NCBI RefSeq assembly: GCF_017876795.1
Contig: NZ_JAGIOR010000001.1
Span: 186,001-250,000 of the forward strand
Length of the DNA: 64,000 nt
Origin: Rhizobium leguminosarum
GTDB lineage: Bacteria > Pseudomonadota > Alphaproteobacteria > Rhizobiales > Rhizobiaceae
Reading direction: 5' to 3'
Shown in pieces: positions 17,458 through 27,466 of this stretch. Under the pieces are notes generated by a model, which saw nothing but the letters and a program-made list of their open reading frames with translations, did not search any database and was not told the DNA's origin. The position numbers were made by a program, and so were the translations under genes. Positions within the stretch are counted from its first letter, which is position 1; each line of letters begins with the position of its first letter.

Positions 17458-17561
17458 GGGCATTTTAGATTTGACCAAGAATCCAAGGTAGGTCGACTCA
17501 TGAATGTACGTTGGTAAACCGGCAAACGCCGGCCAGTGCGGAAAGGCTTTGGTGACCTGAA

Positions 17562-18155
17562 TTGTACCTATCGATCGCTACTGCAGGTAAGGTCATCTGG
17601 GTCCTCGGGGTCGTCGCCTGGGCGATCATTCGCCGTCCTCATGCGCGCCGCGCCAAGCGCTTGCAGGTTGTTAGTGATCGCCGCACGCCTTCGGAGGCCG
17701 TAGGACTTGCCGCTGGCCTTCTTGGCCTCTCCATCATACCGGCGATCTATGTTGCAACCGGATTTCCCCTCGCTGCCGACTACCCGCCCCATCTGTGGGC
17801 CGTGGCATTTGGTGCGGTACTTCTCGTCTGTGCGATGTGGGTTTTCCGTAGGACCCACAAGGCCCTCGGCAAGAATTGGTCGATAACGCTGGAGATCCGC
17901 GAAAAGCACAAACTCATCTCTCAAGGACCCTATGCCCTCGTCCGCCATCCGATGTACACATCATTTCTGCTCATGGGACTTGGCCAAGCCTTCCTCCTGT
18001 CGAACTGGGTGGCGGGACTAGCGGGGTTGCTCGGCGCCGGGATCCTCTTTTTCCTCAGAGTAGACAAAGAGGAGCGTATGATGCTGGACGTTTTCGGTCC
18101 CGAGTATCAAGCCTACATGGACAAGACAAAACGAATTATTCCGTATCTCTATTAG
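17562..18155 (+). CDS. Isoprenylcysteine carboxyl methyltransferase (ICMT/PEMT)-like membrane protein
   Basis: A 197-residue protein with about five hydrophobic segments. The C-terminal motif GPYALVRHPMYTSFLLMG followed by KEERMMLDVFGPEYQAYM is the signature of the ICMT/PEMT group that binds S-adenosylmethionine. Bacterial members methylate lipids or small molecules, not prenylated proteins. TTG at 17562 is the first available start, because a TGA lies just upstream. It is 10 bp before the acyltransferase gene and probably the first gene of a three-gene operon. Confidence 0.85.
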   Translation: MYLSIATAGKVIWVLGVVAWAIIRRPHARRAKRLQVVSDRRTPSEAVGLAAGLLGLSIIPAIYVATGFPLAADYPPHLWAVAFGAVLLVCAMWVFRRTHKALGKNWSITLEIREKHKLISQGPYALVRHPMYTSFLLMGLGQAFLLSNWVAGLAGLLGAGILFFLRVDKEERMMLDVFGPEYQAYMDKTKRIIPYLY

Positions 18156-18165
18156 AGGTGGCCCC

Positions 18166-18951
18166 ATGCGAGGTCGAGCCATTAAACTCTCCGCATCGCG
18201 ACGCCTTGTCGGCGATCTGATGAAATTCTCGATCGGTGTGCCGCGCGTCACGGTGCAGCGGAAGATGAATATCGGCGCCCTCCTGGCGGCCAGAACAGCA
18301 CAGCCAGTCAGGTCGTCATGGACCGTTCTCTTCTTAAAGGCATATGCACTTCTCGCACAGGAATTGCCGGACCTGCGCCGCGCTTATGTCAAGTTTCCGA
18401 CACCGCGACTTTATGAATATTCGGGAAATGTGGCGTCCATTGCCCACGAACGGGAACATGAAGGCGAGCGGATCGTTCTACTGAGCCTGATCAGGGCTCC
18501 CGAGAAGAGATCCATCACTGAGCTTCAGACCTTGATCCAGGCGGCAAGGTCCCGCCCTGTCATGGAGATCAAGGAATTCCGGCGCATATTGAAGTTTGCA
18601 CGCCTTCCAGGCCCCATCAGGTGGATTGTGATGTGGCTTGGACTGAATCTCGGTCGGCAGCGGCCGCGTTTTTTTGGCACTTTCCAATTCTCCGTCTACT
18701 CTGGCCTCGGGGCAGAATCCCTCAACCCCCTTACGCCGCTAACCACGCTTCTCAACTACGGCCCAATAGACGATGATGGGACTGTAACCGTGCGCATCCA
18801 TTACGACCACAGGGTCATGGACGGTGCAAATGTTGCACGAGCGCTGGATCGGTTGGAAAACATACTGAATGGCGAAGTCGCGGGGGAATTGAAGGGTCTC
18901 GCTCAGACAGGAGCCACCCCTGGCACGACAGCCTTGAGAACCGCGACATGA
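18166..18951 (+). CDS. Stand-alone E2-like acyltransferase (CAT-fold) protein
   Basis: A 261-residue protein resembling the catalytic domain of 2-oxoacid dehydrogenase E2 (chloramphenicol acetyltransferase fold). The motif HYDHRVMDGANVARAL near residue 207 contains the active-site His and Asp. There is no lipoyl or subunit-binding domain, so it is not part of a dehydrogenase complex. A basic, partly hydrophobic middle part (PGPIRWIVMWLGLNLG) may touch membrane. A good ribosome site GAGGTGG precedes ATG 18166, and its stop overlaps the next gene by four bases. Substrate unknown; an acyl-CoA-dependent transfer is likely. Confidence 0.75.
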   Translation: MRGRAIKLSASRRLVGDLMKFSIGVPRVTVQRKMNIGALLAARTAQPVRSSWTVLFLKAYALLAQELPDLRRAYVKFPTPRLYEYSGNVASIAHEREHEGERIVLLSLIRAPEKRSITELQTLIQAARSRPVMEIKEFRRILKFARLPGPIRWIVMWLGLNLGRQRPRFFGTFQFSVYSGLGAESLNPLTPLTTLLNYGPIDDDGTVTVRIHYDHRVMDGANVARALDRLENILNGEVAGELKGLAQTGATPGTTALRTAT

Positions 18952-19823
18952 GCCTACAAATCGTGCTCCGTCCAGCCATCGTTGTTGTCGGCGCATCGCG
19001 CGGCATCGGGCGGGCCATCGCCAAAGTTGCCGCACGCGAGCGTGCCGCAATTGTTCTTGTTGCGCGTTCGATAGAGGGCCTCATATCGGCGGCGGCAGAC
19101 GTGCGGGAGGCGGGGGGCGAGGCTTTCGTGCTGGAAATGGATCTCTTGGCCACAGATACATCGACGCGTCTGCAAAATTTCCTGTCGATAAATGCCTTGT
19201 TCTGCGATGTTCTCGTCAATAGCGCCGGCTATGGCTTGCGCGGCGCCGCGACCTTATTGCCTATCGACGACCAACTCGGAATTATCGATGTCAACATACG
19301 CGCATTAAGCGATCTGACCCTTCGCTTCTTGCCGGAAATGGCGGCGCGTCGGCGCGGCGGCGTCATCAATCTTGGCTCAGTGGCAAGCTTCCTTCCCGGG
19401 CCGAATATGGCATTGTATTACGCCAGCAAAGGCTTCGTGCGCTCCTTTTCGGAAGCGCTTCATCAAGAGTTGCACGGCACCGGCGTGACAGTTACGTGTG
19501 TCGCTCCAGGACCAGTATCGACAGAGTTTCTGGAACGATCCGGCGCTGGCCGGTCGACGCTCTTCAAGGTCCTCCCGAAGCTGGACGCGGACTATGTGGC
19601 CGAACGAGCCTGGCGCGGCTTCAGGTCCGGGCGGCGCCTCGTCGTACCTGGTACCTCCGCTAAACTGGCCGTTTTTGCGGCGGCGCTCTTGCCCTCGACC
19701 GTCTTGCTGCCTTTGGTCAGCAGAATGCAACGCCGAACAAATGATCCATGTCCTTGTGGTTCCGGGGAAAAGTTCAAGAAATGCTGCGGCGGGTGGACAA
19801 CGTTTCATCGCGGACGTCGATAA
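18948..19823 (+). CDS. Short-chain dehydrogenase with C-terminal SEC-C zinc motif
   Basis: A 291-residue protein with an SDR domain at residues about 8-240: cofactor motif VGASRGIGRAIA, NSAGYG near residue 90, and the active-site YYASKGF. A hydrophobic stretch LAVFAAALLPSTVLLPLV follows. The last 30 residues form a SEC-C motif, DPCPCGSGEKFKKCC, a zinc-binding module known from SecA and many accessory proteins. This fusion is unusual. The start overlaps the upstream acyltransferase stop (ATGA), so translation is coupled. SDRs of this form often reduce ketones or acyl groups; the substrate is unknown. Confidence 0.85.
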   Translation: MSLQIVLRPAIVVVGASRGIGRAIAKVAARERAAIVLVARSIEGLISAAADVREAGGEAFVLEMDLLATDTSTRLQNFLSINALFCDVLVNSAGYGLRGAATLLPIDDQLGIIDVNIRALSDLTLRFLPEMAARRRGGVINLGSVASFLPGPNMALYYASKGFVRSFSEALHQELHGTGVTVTCVAPGPVSTEFLERSGAGRSTLFKVLPKLDADYVAERAWRGFRSGRRLVVPGTSAKLAVFAAALLPSTVLLPLVSRMQRRTNDPCPCGSGEKFKKCCGGWTTFHRGRR

Positions 19824-19857
19824 GAGTCAGGTAGGGCGCCATCACTTTTTTTGTTCC

Positions 19858-19966
19858 CTGGTCGCGGCTCTATTGGCATACGAGCGAACAGAACAAGACA
19901 GCGCGGGCGCTCTACGGCAGCTATGTCGAGAGCGACGGCCACATCCGCTACCGCCTCAGCTTTTGA
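19858..19966 (+). pseudogene. 3' fragment of the GNAT acetyltransferase gene
   Basis: Repeats the last 109 bases (35 codons and stop) of the gene at 14003-14446. It has a few mostly silent differences and no upstream part. It is part of the right 206-bp repeat and marks the right boundary of accessory segment 2. Confidence 0.88.
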
Positions 19967-20063
19967 GTCCGGGGAAACCTTCGTAGAAAGCGGCGTGATC
20001 GCCCTCCCAATTCGCCATGCCCGGTTTGGTCAGGATGCCGCGCGGGCTGATATAACTCTGGAT
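19858..20063. repeat. Right copy of the 206-bp direct repeat flanking accessory segment 2
   Basis: Gapless match to 14338-14543 with 11 substitutions. It contains the GNAT fragment and the genuine 3' end of the M15-like gene. The about 5% divergence shows that it is not a fresh target duplication made by a transposase. Confidence 0.92.
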
Positions 20064-20573
20064 CACCCGTTTCGGCCGTTCGTGCCACTGGATATTGAAG
20101 GCCCAGAGCTTCGGGAAGAAACAGAGTGAGGCATAGGGCAGGTGGTCGTGGATCCACCAGGCGAGCCGCCGCCAGTCGCTTTCGCCGCTGTAGCGGTCGA
20201 GCATCCACGGCACGGCAATGCAGACCGCGGCACCCATGCAGCCGTCGAAGTCCCGCATGTCCCAGATGTGATGCGCTGATGTGGCGGCATTGGTCGAGCA
20301 GTTCAGATCGTTCTCGTTGCCGAACCGGTTGACCGCGGGCGAACGATAGCCGGAGCGGATATGCAGGCGCCCGAAGGTTGCTTCCAGCGGCTCCAGCAAT
20401 TCCTCGCAGAGCCTCCTGCCCGCCTCGATCGCCAGATCAGGATCCTCGGGGATATTGGGAATGCGGTAGAAATCGGCAATTTCGGAGTGCAGGAAATCGC
20501 GGAAGAAGAAGTTCTGCGACAGCCGCACGCGGCCAAGATCCTCCAGACCCTTCATCGAACCCGGCTTTCGCAT
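19956..20573 (-). CDS. Peptidase M15-like protein
   Basis: A 205-residue protein without a signal peptide. The middle contains HIRSGYRSPAVNRFGNEN and later TSAHHIWDMRDFDG. This order (RSGYRS, then S-x-H and an acidic residue) resembles M15-type D-Ala-D-Ala carboxypeptidase and phage endolysin domains, but the metal ligands are only partly as expected, so activity is uncertain. The ATG at 20571-20573 follows GGAGGAAGAG. The last 36 codons are also present as a fragment at 14436-14543. Upstream, DUF892 diverges at 20724. Confidence 0.6.
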   Translation of the reverse strand: MRKPGSMKGLEDLGRVRLSQNFFFRDFLHSEIADFYRIPNIPEDPDLAIEAGRRLCEELLEPLEATFGRLHIRSGYRSPAVNRFGNENDLNCSTNAATSAHHIWDMRDFDGCMGAAVCIAVPWMLDRYSGESDWRRLAWWIHDHLPYASLCFFPKLWAFNIQWHERPKRVIQSYISPRGILTKPGMANWEGDHAAFYEGFPGLKS

Positions 20574-20723
20574 GACGTTCTCTTCCTCCCACATCGACGG
20601 CAGGAATGATCGCCCGGAGCAGATTTCCAGTCCACCCGAAATCGATCGGGAACAATTTGCGCGATCCTCGCTTCTTAATGTGTCGCCGCATTCGCGGCCT
20701 TTCCCAGAACGAGGATCGAGAAA

Positions 20724-21221
20724 ATGGCCAAGGAAAAGACGTTGGAAGATCTCTTCTACGATACGCTCAAGGACATCTATTTTGCCGAACGGCAGATCTT
20801 GCGCGCCCTGCCGAAGATGGCGCGCGCCGCGCAGTCGTCCGAACTGAAGGCTGGTTTCGAAAAGCATCGCGAGGAAACCGAAGGCCAGGTCGAACGCCTG
20901 CAGCAGGTTTTCGAACTGATCGGCAAACGCGCCCAGGGCAAGACCTGCGAGGCGATCCAGGGCATTATTGCCGAGGGCGAGGAAATCACGGAGGAATTCA
21001 AGGGCACATCAGCCCTCGATGCCGGCCTGATCTCTGCTGCCCAGGCCGTCGAGCATTATGAAATCGCCCGTTACGGCACGCTGAAGACCTGGGCGGCGAC
21101 GCTCGGCCTCAAGGATGCCGTCCGCCTGCTCGACCAGACGCTGCAGGAGGAAACGGCGACCGACAAGACCCTCTCCCAGCTCGCCACCACGGCGGCGAAC
21201 CAGAAGGCGAAAGCTGCCTGA
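20724..21221 (+). CDS. YciE/YciF ferroxidase family protein (DUF892)
   Basis: A 165-residue four-helix ferritin-like protein, typical length for DUF892. The start KTLEDLFYDTLKDIYFAERQ carries the first conserved acidic residues. KHREETEGQVERLQQVFE and AVEHYEIARYGTLKTWA provide the other Glu/His iron-binding positions. The last residues are lysine- and alanine-rich. These proteins are linked to stress and envelope damage and may store or oxidise iron. It stands alone and diverges from the M15-like gene. Confidence 0.92.
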   Translation: MAKEKTLEDLFYDTLKDIYFAERQILRALPKMARAAQSSELKAGFEKHREETEGQVERLQQVFELIGKRAQGKTCEAIQGIIAEGEEITEEFKGTSALDAGLISAAQAVEHYEIARYGTLKTWAATLGLKDAVRLLDQTLQEETATDKTLSQLATTAANQKAKAA

Positions 21222-21271
21222 CGGAATGAACAGAATGGGCGGCAGGCCTCTTGCCGGTCGCCCACATCTTC

Positions 21272-22159
21272 CTAAACATATTTGAAGAAATCGATGAAGG
21301 CGCGCAGTGCCGGCCGCATCTGCCGCCGGGTGGGATAATAGAGAAACGGCCCGGGATAGGGCGCGCACCAATCCTCCAGCACCCGCACAAGCCTGCCGGC
21401 CGCCAGTTCGGTATGCACCCGCATATCAAAGAGATAGGCAAGGCCCACGCCGTTCAGCGCCGCAAGCAGGGCCAGGCGATCCTCGCTGACAACAAGCGGC
21501 CCGTCGACCGAGACGATCAATTCCTGCCCGTCCTTTTCGAATTCCCAACGATAGATCGAGCCGTTGGTGAAGCGCCGCTTGATGCAGCGATGGCGGACGA
21601 GATCGCGTGGATGCTCCGGTTTCGGATAGCGCTCGAAATATTCCGGCGATGCGGCGATGACGGTCGTCAGGTTCGGTGAGGTCCTGACCGCGATCATGTC
21701 GGCCTCCAGGCTCTCCTCCAGTCTTATGCCGGCATCAAACCCCTCCTTGACGATATCGGTGAAGCCATCCTCATTGGCGATTTCCAGGGTGATATCGGGA
21801 TAGAGGTTGAGAAAATCGCCGAGGCGCGGGGCGAGCAGGATATCGGAGGCGAAGCGCGGCGCGGTGACGCGCAGGTTTCCGGCAGGCCTGGCGCGGGTAT
21901 CACGGACCGCCTCCAAAGCAACGCCGATCTCCTCGAGCGCCGGGCGAAGCCTGTCGAGAAGCAGGCGGCCCTCCTCTGTCGGCGCGACGCTGCGGGTGGT
22001 GCGCGCCAGGAGCCGCACACCCAGGCTCTCCTCCAGGCTCGAGATCGCATGGCTGACGGCCGACGGCGCGACGAGGAGTTCCTTCGCTGCCGCCCGAAAG
22101 CTGCGATGTTCCGAAACGGCAGCGAGAACGGCGAGTTGTGAGAGTTGGGTTCTGTTCAT
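21272..22159 (-). CDS. LysR family transcriptional regulator
   Basis: A 295-residue LysR protein with an N-terminal winged HTH (residues 1-65; FRAAAKELLVAPSAVSHAIS is the recognition region). The substrate-binding domain starts near residue 92 (GNLRVTAPRFASDILLAPRL). It is close to the group that regulates adjacent reductase genes. It diverges from the aldo/keto reductase at 22287, leaving 127 bp that probably hold both promoters and a T-N11-A site. The inducer is unknown. Confidence 0.93.
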   Translation of the reverse strand: MNRTQLSQLAVLAAVSEHRSFRAAAKELLVAPSAVSHAISSLEESLGVRLLARTTRSVAPTEEGRLLLDRLRPALEEIGVALEAVRDTRARPAGNLRVTAPRFASDILLAPRLGDFLNLYPDITLEIANEDGFTDIVKEGFDAGIRLEESLEADMIAVRTSPNLTTVIAASPEYFERYPKPEHPRDLVRHRCIKRRFTNGSIYRWEFEKDGQELIVSVDGPLVVSEDRLALLAALNGVGLAYLFDMRVHTELAAGRLVRVLEDWCAPYPGPFLYYPTRRQMRPALRAFIDFFKYV

Positions 22160-22286
22160 TGATCGAAATGATAGAACAGCTTGTTAGAATCTGCATGTAT
22201 TTTCTGATTGATGTCGCAACGATATGGTCTGTCCGTACCGCAACGATCCCTGACGCGGTTCAGTTCAGCTCAAAAAGGAGCGCAAC

Positions 22287-23282
<996 letters not shown>

Positions 23283-23298
23283 ACCCTTACTGAAACCA

Positions 23299-23328
23299 AA
23301 GCCCGGCCTGATACAACCGGCCGGGCTT
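23299..23328. terminator. Hairpin downstream of the aldo/keto reductase
   Basis: A perfect 10-bp stem AAGCCCGGCC / GGCCGGGCTT around a 10-base loop, 16 bp after the stop codon. The T tract is short, so termination is likely but not certain. Confidence 0.6.
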
Positions 23329-23382
23329 GCCTTCGAGGCGGGTGAAACTATCTAACGCCATCCCACCAAACGGGATGAAAAA

Positions 23383-23742
23383 ATGTCGGATAGGCAAGCA
23401 GTCGAACAGACGGTTCATCTCTATGTCGAAGGCATGGCCTTCGCCAATGAGGCGGCCTTGAAAAAGGCCTTTCACCCGAAAAGCGCGATCATCGGCTATT
23501 ATCAGAATGCCGTCGAATGGCTGACGCGGGACGAGTTCATCGCCGCAATCCTGGCGGAGGAGCCTGCCCCGCCCGGAACGCAGCCGTACATGGATATCCA
23601 AAGCGTCGATGTCGAGGGCGATGCGGCAAGCGTCAAGGTCACCGACGATTTCGCCGGAATGCGCTTCACCGATTATCTCTCACTGCTGAAAATCGAAGGC
23701 CGCTGGACGATCGTCAGCAAGCTCTACCATCTTCATACGTGA
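23383..23742 (+). CDS. NTF2-like protein (putative lumazine-binding group)
   Basis: A 119-residue cone-shaped alpha+beta NTF2-like protein. The N-terminal helix pair AVEQTVHLYVEGMAFANE is followed by strands containing FHPKSAIIGYY, and the last strands are VKVTDDFAGMRFTDYLSLLK and GRWTIVSKLYH. The pattern matches the Lumazine_bd_2 subgroup common in proteobacteria. Its function is usually unknown; members bind small hydrophobic ligands or serve as isomerases. It ends convergent with pheT and shares the hairpin at 23747-23770. Confidence 0.82.
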   Translation: MSDRQAVEQTVHLYVEGMAFANEAALKKAFHPKSAIIGYYQNAVEWLTRDEFIAAILAEEPAPPGTQPYMDIQSVDVEGDAASVKVTDDFAGMRFTDYLSLLKIEGRWTIVSKLYHLHT

Positions 23743-23746
23743 AAAG

Positions 23747-23770
23747 ACCGGCCGCTTAACGACCGGTCCC
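23747..23770 (-). terminator. Terminator of the pheST operon
   Basis: On the minus strand GACCGG pairs with CCGGTC and is followed by TTTT. It lies 24 bp after the pheT stop codon and just after the stop of the convergent NTF2-like gene. Confidence 0.65.
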
Positions 23771-23794
23771 ATTGTCTCGGCAAAGCCGGCAGGA

Positions 23795-26218
23795 TCAGCT
23801 TCTGAGGACGCCGCCGGTGAACTTCGTCACGCTGGCGATGATCTTCTGCGTCAGCGCCTCGAAATCCTCATCCGTCAGCGTGCGTTCGACCGGCTGGATC
23901 TGAACCTCGATCGCCACCGACTTCTTGCCCTCGCCGACAGAGGCGCCTTCGAAGATGTCGAAGACATTGACGCCGGTGACGAGCTTGCGGTCGGCGCTTG
24001 TCGCAGCCTTGATGATGGCGCCTGATTCCACCGTCTTGTCGACGACGAAGGCGAAGTCCCGCTTGACCGCCTGGAAGGGCGATAGATCGAGCGCCGGCTT
24101 GGTGCGGGTCGCCTTCTTCTTCGGCTCGGCCATCGCATCAAGATAGACCTCGAAACCACAGAGCGCGCCGGAGACATCGAGCGCTTCCAGCGTCAGCGGA
24201 TGGAATTCGCCGAAATAGCCGAGCACGACCTTCGGCCCCATCTTGATGGTGCCGGAGCGGCCGGGATGATACCATTCCGGCCCACCCTGCTCGATCTGGA
24301 TATTGCCCATCGGCAGGCCGCAGGCTTCGATGACGGCAAGCGCATCGGCCTTGGCATCGAAGACGTCGACCGGTTTGCCGCCGCCCTTGGCGGCATTCGA
24401 CCAGGCGCGACCGGCGCCGGCAAGCGAGGCCGTGCCGCGGCGGATGCCGCCGGCAACGCGGCGCTGGCCGTCCGGCCTGTCGTTCTCATAGGTGCCGGAG
24501 ACTTCGAAGAGGGCGACGTCGGCATACCCCTTGTCGGCATTGCGCTGGGCCGCTGTCAGCAGGCCCGGCAGCAGCGAGGGGCGCATATCTGACATTTCGG
24601 CGGCGATCGGGTTGGCAAGCTTGAGGGCGGGCGAACCGCCGCCGAAGAGCTTGGCCTGATCTTCCGGAATGAAGGACCAGGTGACGGCTTCGAGGATGCC
24701 GCGCGAAGCAAGCGCCCGCTTGGCGAGACGGGTGCGGATCTGCAGCGTCGTCAGGATCTTGCCGTTGACAACGGTATGGCTTTCGAGAGGTGCCGGCTTG
24801 ATATTGTCGACGCCGTGGATGCGCATGACCTCCTCGACGAGGTCGGCCTTGCCGTCGACATCGGGACGCCAGGAGGGAACGGCGACGGAGACGCGCTCGC
24901 CGGAACCGGAAACCGTGAAGCCGAGGCGGGTCAGAATGCTGTTGCTTTCCTCATCGGAGACTTCGAGCCCCGTCAGGCGCTTGACCTCAGAATAAGGGAA
25001 ATCGACGATCTTTGGTTGGTAACCCTTGTAGCCGACGACCTCGGCCCTGGCGGCCGTGCCGCCGCAGAGTTCCAGCACCAGTTCCGTCGTGCGTTCGAGA
25101 CCGGGAACCATATAGTCCGGATCGACGCCGCGTTCGAAGCGGTAGCGGGCATCGGTGATGATGCCGAGGCTGCGGCCTGATTTGGCGATGTTCATCGGGT
25201 CCCAGAGGGCGGATTCGATCAGCACGTCGACGGTGTTTTCGTCGCAGCCCGAATGTTCGCCGCCCATGATGCCGCCGATCGATTCGATACCGTCTTCATC
25301 GGAGATGACCACATTGTTCGGGCCGAGCTTGTATTCGCGTTGGTCGAGCGCCAGCACGGTTTCACCTTCGGTGGCGCGACGGACGGTGAGGCTGCCCTTG
25401 ACCTTGGCAGCGTCGAAGACGTGCATCGGCCGGCCCTGATCGAAGGTCATGTAGTTGGTGATGTCGACCAGTGCATTGATCGGACGCAGGCCGATGGCGA
25501 TCAGCCGCTGCTGCATCCAGCGCGGGCTCGGGCCGTTGCTGACGCCGCGCACCAGGCGCAGCGCAAAGCCCGGGCAGAGCTTCTGATCGTTAAGATCGAG
25601 CGTCAGCTTCACCGGCGTCTGGCCGTCGACGGCGAAGGACGGAGCGGGCCGGGTCTTCAGCGTGCCGAGGCCGGAGGCGGCAAGATCGCGGGCAATACCG
25701 TGGATCGACGTGCAATCCGGCCGGTTGGGCGTCAGGTTGATCTCGATGACCGGGTCATCCAGATGCGCATAGGCGGCATAACTCTTTCCGACCGGCGCAT
25801 CTTCAGGCAGATCGATGATGCCGTCGTGACTGTCGGAGATCTGCAGCTCCTTTTCGGAGCACATCATGCCATGGCTTTCGACGCCGCGGATATTGCCGAC
25901 GGCGAGCGTCACATCGATGCCGGGAACATAGGTGCCGGGGGCGGCGAAGGCGCCGACGAGGCCGGCGCGCGCATTCGGCGCGCCACAGACGACCTGAACC
26001 GGCGCGCCGGCACCGGTATCGACCATCAGCACTTTCAGGCGATCGGCCTGGGGATGTTTTTCCGCCGAGACAACTCTGGCGATGACGAAGGGCTTGAACG
26101 CCGCCTTGTCGTCGACATCCTCGACCTCCAGCCCGATCTCGGTGAGGCGCGTGCAGATTTCATCGAGGCCGGCATCCGTTTCCAGATGCTCTTTCAGCCA
26201 GGAGAGCGTGAATTTCAT
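23795..26218 (-). CDS. pheT: Phenylalanine-tRNA ligase beta subunit
   Basis: An 807-residue subunit of the (alpha-beta)2 PheRS that charges tRNA-Phe. Domains in order: N-terminal tRNA-binding/OB part ([20 protein letters not shown], residues about 40-150), B3/B4 editing region ([20 protein letters not shown] onward in variant form LTPNRPDC), B5 ([12 protein letters not shown]), the catalytic-like core, and a C-terminal ferredoxin-fold anticodon-binding domain ([13 protein letters not shown]). It starts 16 bp after the pheS stop, with GGAG upstream, so it is cotranscribed. Full length, no defects seen. Confidence 0.98.
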   Translation of the reverse strand: MKFTLSWLKEHLETDAGLDEICTRLTEIGLEVEDVDDKAAFKPFVIARVVSAEKHPQADRLKVLMVDTGAGAPVQVVCGAPNARAGLVGAFAAPGTYVPGIDVTLAVGNIRGVESHGMMCSEKELQISDSHDGIIDLPEDAPVGKSYAAYAHLDDPVIEINLTPNRPDCTSIHGIARDLAASGLGTLKTRPAPSFAVDGQTPVKLTLDLNDQKLCPGFALRLVRGVSNGPSPRWMQQRLIAIGLRPINALVDITNYMTFDQGRPMHVFDAAKVKGSLTVRRATEGETVLALDQREYKLGPNNVVISDEDGIESIGGIMGGEHSGCDENTVDVLIESALWDPMNIAKSGRSLGIITDARYRFERGVDPDYMVPGLERTTELVLELCGGTAARAEVVGYKGYQPKIVDFPYSEVKRLTGLEVSDEESNSILTRLGFTVSGSGERVSVAVPSWRPDVDGKADLVEEVMRIHGVDNIKPAPLESHTVVNGKILTTLQIRTRLAKRALASRGILEAVTWSFIPEDQAKLFGGGSPALKLANPIAAEMSDMRPSLLPGLLTAAQRNADKGYADVALFEVSGTYENDRPDGQRRVAGGIRRGTASLAGAGRAWSNAAKGGGKPVDVFDAKADALAVIEACGLPMGNIQIEQGGPEWYHPGRSGTIKMGPKVVLGYFGEFHPLTLEALDVSGALCGFEVYLDAMAEPKKKATRTKPALDLSPFQAVKRDFAFVVDKTVESGAIIKAATSADRKLVTGVNVFDIFEGASVGEGKKSVAIEVQIQPVERTLTDEDFEALTQKIIASVTKFTGGVLRS

Positions 26219-26234
26219 CGTCCCAATTCTCCGT

Positions 26235-27317
26235 TCAAGCGCTGAGGCCGCCGAACAGCGTCGGCATGTCGAGCGGGCGGAAGCCGTAATGCGTCATCCA
26301 GCGGACGTCGGCGTTGAAGAAGTCGCGCAGGTCGGGCATGCCGTATTTCAGCATGGCGATGCGGTCGAGGCCCATGCCCCAGGCAAAACCCTGATACTCG
26401 TCCGGATCGAGCCCGCCGTAACGCAGCACGTTCGGATGGACCATGCCGCAGCCGAGGATCTCCATCCAGTCGGTGCCTTCGCCGAACTTGACGATCGGGC
26501 CGGAGCGGTCGCACTGGATATCGACCTCGAAAGAGGGCTCGGTGAAGGGAAAGAAGGACGGGCGGAACCGCATCGTCACGCTGTCGACCTCGAAGAAGGT
26601 CTTGCAGAATTCCTCGAGCACCCAGCGGATGTTGGCGACATTGGCCTTCTTGTCGATGACCAGGCCCTCGACCTGATGAAACATCGGCGAATGCGTGGCG
26701 TCGCTGTCCTGGCGGTAGGTCTTGCCGGGGATGATGATGCGGATCGGCGGCTTCTGCGTCTCCATGGTGCGCACCTGCACCGGCGAGGTATGGGTGCGCA
26801 GCACCTTGCGCTCACCATTCTCGTCCGGATGGAAGAAGAAGGTGTCGTGCATCTCGCGGGCCGGGTGGCCCTCGGGAAAATTCAGAGCGGTGAAATTGTA
26901 GTAGTCGGTCTCGATGTCGGGACCTTCGGCGATCGAGAAGCCCATGTCGGCGAAGATCGCGGTGATCTCGTCGACGATCTGGCTGATCGGATGGATGCGA
27001 CCGCGCTCGGCAGGCGAAGAGCGCACCGGCAGGCTGACATCGACCGTCTCGGCCTTCAGCCGCGCATTGATCGCCTCTTGGCGGAGCGTCGTTTTGCGGG
27101 CGGCGAGCGCCTCGGTCACCGCATTCTTCAAAACGTTGATCGCAGCGCCCTTGGTCTGGCGTTCCTCCGGCGTCATGGCGCCGAGCGTCTTCAACAGTTC
27201 GGAGACGGAGCCCTTCTTGCCGAGGGCGGAAACGCGCACGGCCTCGAGGGCCGCCTCGTCATTGGCGGCGGCGATTTCGGCGAGCAGCGAGGCGTTGAGC
27301 TGGTCGATATCTGACAT
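26235..27317 (-). CDS. pheS: Phenylalanine-tRNA ligase alpha subunit
   Basis: A 360-residue class II synthetase subunit. The N-terminal coiled coil (about residues 1-90) is followed by motif 1 around [14 protein letters not shown], motif 2 [14 protein letters not shown], and motif 3 [17 protein letters not shown] with its conserved Arg. The alanine commonly replaced in dominant pheS mutants lies in the GFAWG region. ATG at 27317 is preferred to GTG two codons earlier because the length then equals that of other rhizobial PheS. It is followed by pheT after 16 bp. Confidence 0.98.
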   Translation of the reverse strand: MSDIDQLNASLLAEIAAANDEAALEAVRVSALGKKGSVSELLKTLGAMTPEERQTKGAAINVLKNAVTEALAARKTTLRQEAINARLKAETVDVSLPVRSSPAERGRIHPISQIVDEITAIFADMGFSIAEGPDIETDYYNFTALNFPEGHPAREMHDTFFFHPDENGERKVLRTHTSPVQVRTMETQKPPIRIIIPGKTYRQDSDATHSPMFHQVEGLVIDKKANVANIRWVLEEFCKTFFEVDSVTMRFRPSFFPFTEPSFEVDIQCDRSGPIVKFGEGTDWMEILGCGMVHPNVLRYGGLDPDEYQGFAWGMGLDRIAMLKYGMPDLRDFFNADVRWMTHYGFRPLDMPTLFGGLSA

Positions 27318-27398
27318 TGTCACTTCTTTCCGTCCAGTATCAGGCGGGCGATCGGGAGGCAGGCGGCGCCGGCCGGCGCAAGGAATATAAAGAAAGAA

Positions 27399-27430
27399 AA
27401 ACCCGCGCTAGCCCAAACCAGCGCGGGTTT
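27399..27430 (-). terminator. Intrinsic terminator after rplT
   Basis: An 11-bp stem AAACCCGCGCT / AGCGCGGGTTT with a 10-base loop is followed on the minus strand by TTTTTCTTTC. It lies 37 bp after the rplT stop and before pheS. It may end the ribosomal transcript or act as an attenuator in front of pheST. Confidence 0.75.
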
Positions 27431-27466
27431 CCCAAAATCAAAAATTCAAAGCTTGGGAAGCGCTGG

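Noticed and set aside
19829..19845. GGTAGGGCGCC just before the right 206-bp repeat as a partner end of the inverted-repeat element
   Set aside because: Only loosely similar to GGTAGCGTCGCC and in direct orientation. Not enough to call an end.
26082..27314. 410-residue open frame on the plus strand
   Set aside because: Antisense to pheS, which is certain; no protein motif seen.
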